DNA of 64,000 nucleotides from Otis tarda (GCA_026413225.1 JAPMTP010000044.1:186001-250000), one strand, 5' to 3'. Numbered from the stretch's first letter, positions 45,487 to 56,535 are shown. Program-made: numbers and translations. Notes: generated by a model not told the origin, from the letters alone.

Positions 45487-46622
45487 TGTTCTGGTTTTGT
45501 TAGTGAGGGGGGGCCTAAGGTGGTAGCTTCTGTAGGAAACTGCTAGAAGTTGCTCCCCTTTGTTTAGTGGACTCGGCCGGGCCTAGGGCGGAACCACTGC
45601 TGGCCAAGGCCGAGCCGATTGGTAGCAGAATGTCCCATGATAACGCCTCTGCGATAACGTATTTAAGTAGGGGAAAACAGAAAAAAAAGAAGGGAAGAGA
45701 AGATGTGAAGCAGCTGAGTGGGGGTCAGAGAGGGGGAGGCGTGAGCCTCGTGGGCCTTGCAGGCCTCACCCTCTGGCCTCCCGCCGGGCAGCCGACTGGG
45801 CCCAACTCGGCCCGGCCTGGCTGCAAGAAGTGGAGAGGAGATGAGATGTGAACTAGATGTAAAAAGGATCCTGAGAGGCGTCTGCCAGCCTGTTGTAAGG
45901 AACGGCTGCAGACGCCAAGGTCAGTGCAGAAGGAGGGGGAGGAGTAATGCGGCTCCTGGCCAAGATTCCCCTGCAACTCGTGGTGAAGACCATGGTGGAG
46001 CGGGTTGTCCCCCTGCAGCCCATGGAGGTCCACGGAGGGGCAGAGATCCACCTGCAGCCCATGGAGGACCCCATGCCGGCGCAGGTGGAGGCCTGAAGGA
46101 GGCTGTGGCCCGTGGAGGGCCTGCTGGGACAGCTGTTCTAGAGGGACTGCACCCCGTGGAAGAGATGACCCACGCCGGAGCAGTTTCACGAAGGACTGTG
46201 GCCCGTGGGAGGGACCCCACGTTGGAGCAGAGGAGGAATGCAAGGAGTTCTTCCCCCGACGATGACACAGCGGCACAAAACAGCGCGTGATGAACTGACC
46301 GCGACCCCCATTCCCTTTCCCCCCGCCCCGTGCCGCTCGGGAGGGGAGGTAGTATAGATAATGTTAAGCCTGGGAAGAGGGAGGGGTGGGGGGGAGGTTA
46401 TCTTGTTCCCTGTCTCATTCTCCTGCTAATTTTAGAAATAAAATTAGTTTTCCCCAAGTAGAGTCTGTTTTGCCCATGACGGTAACTTTAAGGATTTCTC
46501 CCCGTCCTTATCTCAAACCTTGAGCCGTTTTTCTCGTATCATCTCCTCCTATTCTCTCGGAGGGTGGGGGGAGCGAGAGAGAGACTGCGTAGTCTGGTCC
46601 CGATCGGGGCTGAACTACGACA
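45487..46622 (+). mobile_element. Long ERVL-type solo LTR, complete, GGTTC duplication
   Basis: It runs from TGTTCTGGTTTTGTTAGTGA to GGGGCTGAACTACGACA, 1,136 bases, with GGTTC on both sides (45482-45486 and 46623-46627). The TATA-like GTATTTAAGTAGGGG is near 45660 and GAAATAAAATTAG near 46435. It contains repeats of CTGCAGCCCATGGAGG and open frames of 177 codons on the plus strand. It is the best-preserved copy of this family in the window. Confidence 0.96.
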
Positions 46623-46627
46623 GGTTC

Positions 46628-47224
46628 TCAGTCAGCATTGGCCAGTTGGGAATTCTTGTAACACTTTGGAAACCCAGAAAGGACACAGCCGACTCACCTG
46701 GTCCAGTGTCTCTCTCCCATGCGTACCCCGTGACCTGCACCGCTGGCTTGTTGCCGAGTTCCTCTCAAGAGACTGGAGCACAGGGTGATTAGTGAAGTGT
46801 GGAGCTTGTTTGGAAGTAAGGAGGTGATTTTGGAATAATGGGATGCAGAGGAAGGATAGTGGAAGATTCACCAGCACATTAATTGCTGCAACACTGGAAC
46901 CTGATGGGATGGCTGAGTCACCAAAAAGCCAAGCCGTGTGTCAGGAAATGTGGCCAGGAGTGACTGCCTTTGGTGATGCGAACCAAACATGGCCGCACTC
47001 TGGTTCTTTTGATTAAGCTGAGTTAATTATGCCAGCAATGGGAGATCTGGTTCCCGTCACAAGAAGTAGCTCTTGGTATGTCTGGTATAATTGCAGGGAT
47101 CAAAGCAAATGTTCCCCTCCAGAGTGGAGAAAAAGTAGGGTTCTGAACAAATGGGAAAAATAGCATCTCTTTACATTCCAGAACTATTAAATCTCAGAGA
47201 GAAGTTTCCCCTCCAGGTTGGAAA
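46628..47224 (+). other. Leader-like sequence before gag remnant
   Basis: An ATG at 47029 opens a short frame of retroviral flavour (MPAMGDLVPVTRSSSW) that soon stops. It may be the eroded start of gag. No primer-binding site could be identified with confidence. Confidence 0.4.
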
Positions 47225-48230
47225 TTGAGTAAAAGTCTCTGTCTGAACAGGGAAAATTCAGCTCCACCCGCCCATGCTACTGCTCTTTCTTCTGCTTTTG
47301 CTCTGGTTTCTGCTCCAGCTGCTGCTTCTGGTTTGCAAACAGCTCTCCAACAAGAAATAAAAGAGCTGGGACCGGAACCTGGTCAGCTTTCTGTGGGAAC
47401 AGCCTACGTGCCATTTGCACCTGCTGATTTGGGTTTGGGGTAACAAGTGCCCAGAGTGGAATGACACAGGGAAGGTGATGCAAACTGTACGTGGCATCTT
47501 TGGCATCTCTAGCCCTCTGTGGGCTGACACGCAGGGAGTGTTTGAGACTCTTTTCACTGCTGATGACAGAATTGAAATCTGGGAAACAATTAGCACATGG
47601 GCCTGTGAAGCACAGGGCAGAACTCCATGGCCAACCAGTGACCCAGGTCAGTCCCTCAAATTTACCAGCCAATACAGATACGCTGTGAACCGTGACAGGA
47701 GATTGTCAGAGTCGTTAGAACTGGCAGGAAGGAAGACTGTAAATTGGGCTAAGATCCGAGGATGCCATCAAGGATATGCTGAATATTCTTCTCAATATTA
47801 CACCCAATTGGTTAAACAAGTGAGCGTGTTTCGAGGAGTCAGCCCTGGAAATGAGGAAAAACAGACTTTGATGGTCTCTTTCTTTGTGGAACAGGCAGCC
47901 TCACATATTAAGAAATACTTTTCTAACCCCAGGATGGCCGGGCAAAGGCTTGGATGAAATTGCATTGCTACATTCATGTTTAATGGAAAAGATGAAAGAC
48001 AGCTGAAGCAAAACCCTCAAAAAGAAGAGGCACACAGAGCTCGTCTGTTGGCAGCGGCATTGAACAATAATCCTAGGTTGAGAGGACAGGGAGGGGAGAT
48101 TTCCAAGATGGAGGCAGAGGAGAAAATGTCAGAAGCACGGGATCTCTAAGAAGAGGAGACTGTTGTGAACTGTTGTCAGTATCATGGACAAGGCCATCGG
48201 AAACGGGAGTGCCCAGGATGACAAAACCCA
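47225..48230 (+). pseudogene. Gag remnant of a gamma-like endogenous retrovirus
   Basis: An Ala/Ser/Pro-rich section (47225-47440) is followed by a capsid-like frame (47415-47957): SSPLWADTQGVFETLFTADD, then NWAKIRGCHQGYAEYSSQYY and FFVEQAASHIKKYF, the order expected of a gammaretroviral-type capsid. A Lys/Glu-rich stretch and a nucleocapsid zinc knuckle follow near 48160-48215 (NCCQYHGQGHRKREC). There a His stands where the family has the second Cys. Stops and frame changes separate the blocks. In life Gag forms the particle core; this copy cannot make it. Confidence 0.78.
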
Positions 48231-48429
48231 AGATAAAAGCGCAGAACAAAACCCAGGCCACCCTAAAGGACCTCTCGCTGCTGTGGTGCAATCTTTCCTT
48301 GCTGTACGCAAAAAGGACAGCTCGGTGTCACCCAGGATTGGCAGTTAGCAGGGACCTATGGTGCAGTCACTCCAGGAGCCTCTCAATATGATTTTCTTTA
48401 TGCTGCTTCTTATGAGAATCTTACATCTT

Positions 48430-48615
48430 TTCATTGATGAACATAAATATTCCTGACTGATAGATACAGGGGCAAAGTCTTCTTCTTTAAACCAGTGTAC
48501 TTAGCCATCTGGAGTCTCGATAACTTTCAGTATTTGCTTGGGGAATGATACAGCTAACATGAGCAAGATTCCCATCCAAGCTTTCCTGGGTTCTCCATTA
48601 TTTTTCTAAAATTTT
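48430..48615 (+). pseudogene. Retroviral protease remnant
   Basis: LIDTGAKSSSLN (about 48460-48495) carries the DTGA active-site motif of retroviral aspartic proteases. A glycine-rich flap region is not recognisable, and stops lie on both sides. It follows the gag remnant in the normal order. Confidence 0.6.
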
Positions 48616-48779
48616 AGTAGAAAATTTGCAGGATGTTGGATTTTTAAAAAATAGAACTGTTTTTGGTATATGATGTGAAGGATTCATTAGGAATCATTCA
48701 TTGACCTTACCTAAGTAACCTCTGACTTCATCTCTATCCACTGCTGCATTTCACCTGGGATCTGCTTTTCAGGGAACTG

Positions 48780-49340
48780 AGAGACCTTGCTGGAGAAGAC
48801 AAAGGCCAAGAGCACCTCAAACCTATCTATTCCTCACTGCCATTCATCAACCAGCCAGTGCTGGTGAGAGGACAAAAGAAGAAATAAGAAATGATGGAGT
48901 GGATGTTGCAAATAAAAGTGCAGCACGACTGTCACACAAACCACTGGGCTTACCAGCAGTCCAACAGTCCGACCTGGCAATGTCTGCTTCTGAACAGATG
49001 GATTTGGGTGCTCCTGCTGAAGAATTTGACTCTTGGAAAAGGCGTGAAGAGACCAAAGACTCCCAAGGAATATGGAGAGCAGACATGGAACACCTTTCTA
49101 TTTTGTGTAAGGAATATCTGATTCCATAGCACAAATACATCACCATCTAGGGCATTCTGGGACTGCTGCACTAGCCCAGACACTACAGAAAAATTGATTG
49201 CGCCTGCAATTCATGTTACAGCTAAATGAGTAACTGGACCTTGCACACACTACTATGAACTTTAGTGGATACCTCAGCAAAAAAGAAAACTATCTCCCTA
49301 TGAAATACTATTTGAAAGAGTGATGCAATTCCCCAGAACT
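48780..49340 (+). pseudogene. RNase H end and integrase remnants, core deleted
   Basis: NDGVDVANKSAARLSHK (48890-48940) looks like the end of RNase H. HHHLGHSGTAALAQTLQKN (near 49138-49195) looks like the HHCC zinc region of a gamma-type integrase. Only about 80 bases later comes KRKLSPYEILFERV, the integrase C-terminal part. The integrase catalytic core, and earlier the whole reverse transcriptase, are missing, so large internal deletions have occurred. Confidence 0.65.
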
Positions 49341-49384
49341 GATGTACATGCCCACGTGGGCTAATTAATGTGAAATAAGGGAAA

Positions 49385-49745
49385 AAAGGAAGACACAGGG
49401 AACTAGAGGCCAGTCAGTCTCACCTTTGTACCTGGAGAGACCATGGAGGAGAACCTCCTGGAAACTATGCTAAGGCATTAGCTAACACAGCTTTACTAAG
49501 GGCAAATTGTACCTGACCAATTTAATGGCCTTCCATGATGAGTTTACAGCATAAGGGGCGACAAACTGACATCATCTGCCTGGATTTGTGCAAGGCATTT
49601 GACATGTTCCCAAACAACATCCTTCTCTCTAAACTGGAGAGGCATGGGTTAGATGGATGGACCGCTCGGTGGATAAGGATTTGGCTGGATGGCTGCATTC
49701 AAAGTGTTGTGTCCAATGGCTTAATGTCCACGTGGAGACTTGTGG
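49385..49745 (+). mobile_element. CR1 RT fragment, sense
   Basis: AACTAGAGGCCAGTCAGTCTCACC, CCTGGAAACTATGCTAAGGCA, then [30 protein letters not shown] encoded at 49570-49665. It matches the RT segment of the neighbouring full-length CR1 but is older, with frame breaks. It is truncated at both ends and fused to the gag-pol relic on its left. Confidence 0.88.
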
Positions 49746-49917
49746 GAGATTCAACAGAGACCTATATGAACCTAGTTGATACAGCAGTAAAATAAGGTCA
49801 GGAAAAGGACAAAACACAGGTGCAGGAAAAGAAACTGCACTCAGAGGCAAGAAACGAAAAATGTAATTGAGTAAGAATGGGGAAGTGAAAACCAAAGGAG
49901 AAACTGGATGATACCTC

Positions 49918-50327
49918 AGTCGCCGAGGCAACAGCTTCGGAGTCGGCACGATTCGCAGCGGCGCGGCACAGCGCAGCACAACCAGGGGATTCCCGAAGCA
50001 GGGGAGCTCAGGGGGGAGCGGAGCGAGGCGCCAGGAGCCCGCAGCTCGCGCGAGAGCGGCTGACGAGACGTGGGCGGAGCCAGGGGGCACCGGCAGTCCG
50101 GGCCCTCTCCCCGAATAAAGCAGGCCCTAGGGAGCGCCAGCGACCCGGAGCGCGGCGAAGAGGACGGGCAAACAGGGCGTGGCACGTCAGGAAGGGCGTG
50201 GCACGGCAGTTTGCGCGGCAGTTCGCGCAGGAAGGGCGCAGCAGCGAGGGCGCCGCCCCGGGGCACTTGGTGATTCACGGCTCTCACTTGGTGATTCACT
50301 TGGTGATTCACGGCTCTCAGGGCGACA
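49918..50327 (+). promoter_or_regulatory. CR1 5' UTR with internal promoter region
   Basis: It is rich in CpG (GCGCGAGAGCGG, GACGAGACGTGGGCGGAGCC, CGCGGCAGTTCGCGC) and contrasts sharply with the AT-rich flank. A GGGCGGAGCC GC box lies near 50072. CACTTGGTGATTCA occurs three times just before the ORF1 start. CR1 promoters lie inside the element; the exact start site cannot be read. Confidence 0.6.
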
Positions 50328-51424
50328 TGGTCAACACCCGCCTGAGAACAAAGGCTGCGCCTCCGGCCGGAAGGTCTGCATCGGCACCCCCTGCGGCGGT
50401 CGACGCCTCCGTGCAGACGGAGCAGCCGAGGAGGGAGGCTGCGGTGCAGAGCTCAGGCTGCAGGCAGTGCCTGGACCCTGCTCCCGGGGCAGGCGGCAGC
50501 CCTGGCTGCAGAAGGTGTGCCCAGGTGGAGCAGCTCCTGCGGCAGGTGGCTGAGCTGCAGGAGGCAGTCAGGAGGCTGCGGGACATCAGGGAGGCAGAGA
50601 GGGAGCTGGATGCCTGGTTCCAGGCACAGTCTGCACCGGAACAGCAGCACCCAGTCAAACCCACCCAATCAAACCCCCCCCCACCTACACACAACATATG
50701 CAATCAGGCAGAAGATGCCAACCAATGGAAATCTGCAAGCACAAAACGCAACAGGAGGAAGAAGAAGCTTCCCCAGAAACCCGAGGTGCCCCTGCAGAAC
50801 CGCTTTGCTGCTCTGCAGACCGAAGAAGTAAGACCCAGCACCTCGGGGGAGGCACTGGAGCCGTGCGAGGTAGCCCGACTGGCTCGCGTGATAACCAGTG
50901 CTTCCAAGAAAAAGAGGCGAGTGGTAGTAGTGGGTGACTCCCTCCTGAGGGGGACGGAGGCACCCATCTGCCGACCTGACCCACTCTCTCGGGAGGTGTG
51001 CTGTCTCCCGGGGGCTTGTGTCAGGGATGTTGCCAAGAGAATACCTGCCCTCATACGGCCTACAGACTATTATCCGTTACTGGTGTTTCATGTGGGGGCC
51101 AGCGACACAGCTAGCAGCAGCCTAAGAAACATCAAAAGGGACTTCAGAGCCCTGGGCTCTACAGTCAAAGACTCTGGGGCTCAAGTGGTATTCTCCTCCA
51201 TCCTCCCGGTCGAAGGGCAAGGGCCTGAAAGGGCCAGGCGTATCTGGCAAGTCAACTCATGGCTCAGGGAGTGGTGTTACAGCCAGGGCTTTGGGTATCT
51301 TGACCATGGGGCGTGCTTTGAGAAGCCCGGGCTGCTAGGGCCGGATGGCGTACACCTAAATGAGAAGGGGAAGAGTGTGCTTGGACGTAGGCTTGCCAGA
51401 CTTGTCCGGAGGGCTTTAAACTAG
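50328..51424 (+). CDS. CR1 ORF1 protein, intact, with SGNH-type esterase domain
   Basis: The 365-residue frame opens MVNTRLRTKAAPPAGRSAS. A frame extending upstream to 50198 exists, but this ATG begins the conserved protein. The N-terminal part has CxxC-rich zinc-finger-like pairs (CRQCLDPAPG, CRRCAQVEQL), then a Leu heptad coiled coil (LLRQVAELQEAVRRLRDI) and a basic linker (KRNRRKKKLPQK). The C-terminal domain has VVVVGDSLLRG, HVGASDT and DGVHLNEKG, the Ser, Asn/Asp and Asp-x-x-His positions of an SGNH hydrolase. ORF1 proteins bind the element RNA; the esterase is characteristic of CR1. No stop or frameshift is seen. Confidence 0.88.
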
Positions 51425-51539
51425 TGTTGCTGGGGGAGGGGAGCACAGTTCAGCCCACGGCTATCGGCATGGCGCCAGTGCCAGCACCAAGCGCCCAGAA
51501 GTCAGGGAGGGATCGCAGGTAGGTGCAAATAAACCTAAT

Positions 51540-54375
51540 CTGCAATACAAAAGAACACCTGTCACTCCAGCCAGCAAGTCGGTTTTATCGAGGACCCTGC
51601 TGAAGTGTCTCTATACCAACGCACGCAGCATGGGGAATAAACAGGAAGAACTGGAGATGCGTGCACGCGAGCAGGGCTATGACCTTGTTGGCATCACGGA
51701 GACGTGGTGGGACGGCTCTTACGACTGGAGCGTCAACATGGAGGGGTACAGGCTTTTTAGAAAAGACAGGCAGGGAAGACGAGGAGGGGGTGGTCGCTCT
51801 CTATGTCAGCAACCGTCTGGAGTGCGTGGAGCTCCGCCTGGGGATGGGGGAGGAGCTGACAGAGAGCTTATGGGTCAAGATCAGAGGACAGGGACAGACG
51901 GGGGATGTTACAGTGGGGGTCTGTTACAGGCCGCCTGGCCAGGAAGACAGAGCGGACGAGGTGCTCTATAGGCAGATAGGAGCAGCCTCACAGCGGTCAC
52001 AAGCCCTGGTCCTCATGGGGGACTTCAACCACCCTGACATCTGTTGGAGAGACAACACAGCAGGGCACAGGCAGTCCAGGAGGTTCCTGGAATGCGTGGA
52101 CGATAACTTCCTCCTGCAGGCGATAGAGGAGCCGACAAGGAGGGGTGCCATGCTGGACCTTGTGCTCACCAACAGGGAGGGGCTGGTGGGGGACGTGAAA
52201 CTGATGGACAGCCTTGGCTGCAGTGACCATGACGCGGTGGAATTCAAGATCCACGGGGCGGCGAGGAAACTGCACAGTAAGCTCTCTGCCCTAGATTTCA
52301 GGAAGGCGGACTTCGGCCTCTTCAGGAACCTCATGGGCAAAGTGCCATGGGAGGCGGCCCTGGAGGGAAGAGGGGCCCAGGAAAGTTGGTCCATATTTAA
52401 GGAGCACCTCATCCAAGCTCAGCAGAGGTGCATCCCGATGAAGAAGAAGTCGGGCAAAAAGGCCAGGAGGCCAGCGTGGATGAGCAAGGAGCTCCTGGAC
52501 CAACTGAAAGTAAAGAAGGAAGCCTATAGAGGGTGGAAGCGGGGACAGGTAGCCTGGGAGGACTACCGAGTGGCTGTGCGAGCGGCCAGGGATAGGGTGA
52601 GGAAGGCTAAAGCCCTGATGGAATTGAATCTGGCCAGGGATATAAAAAGTAATAAGAAAAGCTTTTACAGGTATGTAGGGGACAAAAGAAAATCCGAGGA
52701 GAATGTAGGCCCCCTCCGGAAGGTAACGGGTGTCGTGGTTACCCGGGATGTGGAGAAGGCTGAGGTACTCAACGACTTTTTTGCCTCAGTCTTCACTGAT
52801 AAGGGCTCTTGTCTCCCCACCCAAGCTGTGGAAGGCACAGGCAGGGACTGCGAGGATGAAGAACCGCCCACGGTGCTTGAAGAACAGGTTCAGGACCATC
52901 TAAGGAACTTGAAGGTGCACAAGTCCATGGGGCCTGATGAGATCCATCCGTGCGTCCTGAGGGAACTGGCGGATGAAGTTGCCAAGCCACTGGCCATCAT
53001 ATTTGAGAAATCGTGGCGGTCTGGTGAGGTCCCCGATGACTGGAAGAGAGGGAACATAACCCCCATTTTTAAAAAGGGGAGTAAGGAAGACCCGGGCATC
53101 TACAGGCCGGTCAGCCTCACCTCTGTGCCTGGCAAGGTCATGGAGCAGATTCTCCTGGAAACCATGCTAAGGCACATGGAGAGCAAGGAGGTGGTTGGTG
53201 ACAGCCAACATGGCTTCACCAAGGGCAGATCGTGCCTGACCAATTTGGTGGCCTTTTATGACGGGGTAACAGCATCGGTGGACAAGGGACGGGCAATGGA
53301 TATCATCTACCTGGACTTGTGCAAGGCATTTGACACTGTCCCGCACGACATCCTTCTCTCTAAACTAGAGAGGCATGGGTTCGATGGATGGACCACTCGG
53401 TGGATAAGGAGTTGGCTGGATGGCCGCACTCAGAGAGTGGTGGTCAACGGCTCAATGTCCAAGTGGAGACCGGTCACCAGTGGCGTCCCTCAGGGGTCCA
53501 TGTTGGGCCCGGCCCTGTTCAACATCTTTGTTGGCGATATGGACAGTGGGATAGAGTGCACCCTCAGCAAGTTTACCGATGACATCAAGCTGTGTGGTGC
53601 CGTCGACTCGCTGGAAGGGAGGGATGCCATCCAGAGGGACCTTGACAGGCTGGAGAGGTGGGCCCGTGCCAACCTCATGAAGTTCAACCAGGCCAAGTGC
53701 AAGGTCCTGCACCTGGGTCGTGGCAATCCCAGGCACAAATACAGGCTGGGCGGAGAATGGATTGAGAGCAGCCCTGAGGAGAAAGACTTGGGAGTGCTGG
53801 TAGACAAGAGGCTCAACATGAGTGGGCAATGCGCCCTTGAGGCCCAGAAGGCCAACCGCATCCTGGGCTGCATCAAGAGGAGCGTGGCCAGCAGGTCGAG
53901 GGAGGGGATTCTGCCCCTCTACTCTGCCCTGGTGAGACCCCACCTGGAGTACTGCGTCCAGTTCTGGAGTCCCCAACACAAGAAGGACATGGACCAGTTG
54001 GAAAGGGTCCAGAGGAGGGCCACCAAGATGATCAGAGGGCTGGAGCACCTCTCATGTGAGGATAGGCTGAGAGAGTTGGGGCTGTTCAGCCTGGAGAAGA
54101 GGAGGCTCTGGGGAGACCTGATAGCGGTCTTCCAATACCTCAAAGGGGCCTACAGGAAAGATGGGGAGAAGCTGTTCAGTAGGGCCTCTTGTGATAGGAC
54201 AAGGGGTAATGGGTTTAAATTAGAAGGAAGTAGGTTTAGATTAGATATTAGAAAAAATTTTTTTACAATGTGAGTTATAGAACACTGGAACAGATTGCCC
54301 AGAAAGGTGGTGGAAGCCCCATCCCTGGAAATGTTCAAGGCCAGGCTGGATGAGGCTCTGAGCAACCTGATCTAG
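51540..54375 (+). pseudogene. CR1 ORF2 (endonuclease-reverse transcriptase), two lesions
   Basis: The endonuclease begins [16 protein letters not shown] and ITETWWDGS in one frame. Near 51785 a small indel in a G-rich run moves it to the next frame, which stays open for over 830 codons to 54273. Visible motifs are DFNHPDICW and SDHDAVEF (endonuclease), [39 protein letters not shown] and FTDDIKL (RT active site, DD kept, A to T before it), and [12 protein letters not shown] at 54271-54273, where the family has Arg (CGA to TGA fits CpG decay), removes about 34 residues including HWNRLPRKVV. Two small repairs separate it from an open ORF2, so the insertion is fairly young. Confidence 0.88.
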
Positions 54376-54479
54376 TCAGGGATGTCCCTGCTTCTTGCAG
54401 GGGGGTTGGACTAGATGACCTTTGAAGGTCCCTTCCAACTCTAACCATTCTATGATTCTATGATTCTATGATTCTATAA

Positions 54480-54850
54480 CCCCACTGGACAGGCAATCAT
54501 TGAATGTGCCCGTGGTACACTTATAAAATGTGCTTTTAAAACAAGAAGGGGGAATGGAAGGGAAATCTGCAAACCAAGAGTTAGCGAAAGCAATGTATGT
54601 GCTCAATTTTCTAAATCATTGGAGTGACAACTCTTCCCCAATACAGAAACATCTTGGATCATCTACTGTACATGATGCCATCTGAGGGCAAGCTCTGGTG
54701 ATGGTTAAGAATCTGGAAACAGGTAATTGGGAAGGACCATTTCCTCTTATGATGTGGGGGAAAGGATACGCTTGTGTCTCTACAGGGGCAGTGAACCAGT
54801 GGATCCCTGCATGATGGGTACGACAAGCACTCCAAGCTGCCTTGTGTTCG
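54480..54850 (+). pseudogene. Integrase C-terminal remnant of an alpharetrovirus-like ERV
   Basis: Immediately after the CR1 tail the plus strand reads PTGQAIIECARGTLI, then a broken stretch, then MMWGKGYACVSTGAVNQWIP. This is the end of an integrase catalytic core and its C-terminal DNA-binding domain. The 5' part is absent, so the CR1 marks the left limit of this provirus. Confidence 0.7.
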
Positions 54851-55490
54851 TCGGATTGTTAAACAAGCTGTGTGGCAGCTCCTGGACATCAGTCGTGGAA
54901 AGAACAAACATGTGGGTAACTATGCCACAGGACAGGACACCATTTGTCTGCCTGTATCATCTTCAAATAACCCTTTCAGAGCATGCTTGGTTGACCTACC
55001 AGATAATGGTGGGACGACAACTCTGTGTAAAACAGCAGCCGAGAGTGCTGAGTGCTGAACTACAAGAGATGGAACTTTTGGGATCCGTAAAGATGGACTT
55101 CTCTCTATTTCTTTTTTTAACCATTCAGGAGCTAATGTTGCTAGAGGGGTAACGATTGTAAATGCTTTAAGACCTACACATTGCAACAACACAGCATGGT
55201 GTAATCATGCGAGCACTAACATATCAAAATACAGACAGCATAAAAGACCTAAACGAAGTACTTGAATCTGATTGCCAAGATGATACAGAGTTTTGAAAAA
55301 CAAGTGAAATTATTGCTGCTTCAATCTTTGCACCTGATGTGGCAAGTGACCAGGCGTTAGCTACGCTAAATAAATTGGGCTGTTGGCTTGCTAAGCAAAT
55401 AAATACAACTGCATCGGCACTATCAACGCTGTTAACTGATGTAGATTCTATACACAACGCTACTTTACAAAACAGAACCGCTGTTAGCCT
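54851..55490 (+). pseudogene. Env surface and TM N-terminal remnant (copy 2)
   Basis: Frames broken by indels encode TICLPVSSSNNPFRACLVDLP, then EMELLGSVKMDF (surface subunit end), then ALATLNKLGCWLAKQ and LLTDVDSIHNATLQNRTA (TM coiled coil). The same blocks occur in the copies at 31525 and 57380, with clear divergence. The frame is destroyed by an insertion after LQNRT. Confidence 0.78.
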
Positions 55491-55770
55491 GCAGAGCACA
55501 TATTTGACAGGCCTTGCTGCATGCGCTGGCCATGCATGTAGCAACGTCTAGTCAGTACTCTTTCACTGAATCTTCTGAGGGTATAAACAGAGGTGGCTCG
55601 GAGCGAGGGAGAGAGGATGGACCCAGAGCACACTTTATTTACAACAGGGGATGCCCTGAAGGTGCTGTGCCTGCCTCCTTTCTCTGCTCTGACCCAGCTG
55701 ATCATCATCCTCTTGCTCGTCAGTGTCTTTGGCGTAGTTGGGTTGGTAACAGAACAGATCAGCAATAGAT
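55485..55770 (+). other. ~285-bp foreign insert in Env copy 2
   Basis: Alignment with the other Env copies shows that about 285 bases interrupt the frame between the LQNRT and IDFF codons. AACAGAAC occurs at the left junction (55474-55481) and the right junction (near 55750-55757), suggesting an 8-base target duplication. The insert has GGGTATAAACAG (near 55580) and a 54-codon frame from the ATG at 55617: MDPEHTLFTTGDALKVL, then a hydrophobic segment LTQLIIILLLVSVFGVVGLV. No terminal inverted repeats are seen. Its origin is unknown. Confidence 0.5.
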
Positions 55771-56054
55771 TTTTTTATTAGTAGCACAAAATCATGGTTG
55801 TCAGGATTTTGATGGGCTTTGCTGCATTCAAAACTTGCAAAAAGGAGTACAAAAACTGCAACAAAGGGATAATTTTGATATATTCATAAATCTTTTTGGT
55901 GGATTGATAAAAGCTTATTACAAATAGCTGTAGGATGTTTATTCATTCTTTTTATATATGTATTTTGATCTATATTCCATGTATTAAAATGTGTGCAAGT
56001 TTTAATAGATAAAGTGTTGAAACAAGCCTCTTCTAGTAAACAAAGAAGGGGGAG
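55771..56054 (+). pseudogene. Env TM C-terminal remnant (copy 2) and polypurine tract
   Basis: A CX6CC motif (55799-55825) is readable, then KGVQKLQQ-like coiled coil and AT-rich anchor sequence, ending in the AAAGAAGGGGGAGA polypurine tract at 56041-56054. TGTGGTATTTCTCG follows as an LTR start. Confidence 0.7.
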
Positions 56055-56350
56055 ATGTGGTATTTCTCGAGCCAGTACGGTGTCAGTGAAAGCACACTGA
56101 CCTTGGGGGAGGGATACAATCATGCTTGTTGGAAGAAAGCCATGGAATGAGAAGAGAAGATTTAAGATACAAAACATTGTTAGCAGAATTTATGGCTTGT
56201 TTCAACAGAGGCTTGCAAAAAAAACCTAGTCACTGTCCTTGTAGATAAGAAAGTTACTGGAGTTGTTATGTCTGTAATAGTAGAAGAATACTGTAGTAGA
56301 AGATTACTAGAAGGTCTGAGAGACTTGCAAAAGTGCTGTATGTATTGAAC
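56055..56350 (+). mobile_element. Partial 3' LTR of Env copy 2
   Basis: TGTGGTATTTCTCGAGCC starts directly after the polypurine tract. No convincing LTR end is found before integrase sequence of another provirus appears near 56360, so the LTR seems truncated and fused to it. Confidence 0.5.
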
Positions 56351-56359
56351 TATTTACTT

Positions 56360-56535
56360 TTGACAAGAGGAAGAGACTCCCCTCCCATTGTAATTCATCA
56401 CATGTCATTACAATCAGGGATTGAAAAATAAACTAATGCAATTAAAGTGCTATATCGAGATCTAGGAACTGGAGAATGGAATGGTCCAGTAGAAGTGAAA
56501 TTAACTGGTCATGGTTATGTTTGTGTTTTAACAGA
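56360..56535 (+). pseudogene. Integrase C-terminal remnant of a third ERV
   Basis: The frame reads RDSPPIVIHHMSLQ, then IKVLYRDLGTGEWNGPVEV and LTGHGYVCVLTD, broken by one stop. It continues across the nested LTR as GPKWLPSRWVKPWKQGK at 57203-57255. This is the integrase C-terminal domain of an alpharetrovirus-like pol, in place before an env. Confidence 0.75.

Larger units (their letters stand above)
49918..54478 (+). mobile_element. Near full-length CR1 LINE retrotransposon (4.56 kb)
   Basis: A GC-rich 5' region (49918-50327) with a CACTTGGTGATTCACGGCTC repeat is followed by an intact ORF1, a nearly intact ORF2 and a 3' UTR. The 3' UTR has TGGACTAGATGACCTTTGAAGGTCCC and ends in three to four copies of ATTCTATG. 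Most avian CR1 copies are cut short at the 5' end, so this one is unusual. It sits between a CR1 fragment and an integrase remnant that resumes at 54480. Two lesions in ORF2 make it probably inactive. Confidence 0.92.

Noticed and set aside
45487..49340. Long LTR at 45487 as the 5' LTR of the adjacent gag-pol relic
   Set aside because: The LTR has its own perfect GGTTC duplication on both sides, so it is a solo LTR independent of the gag sequence to its right.
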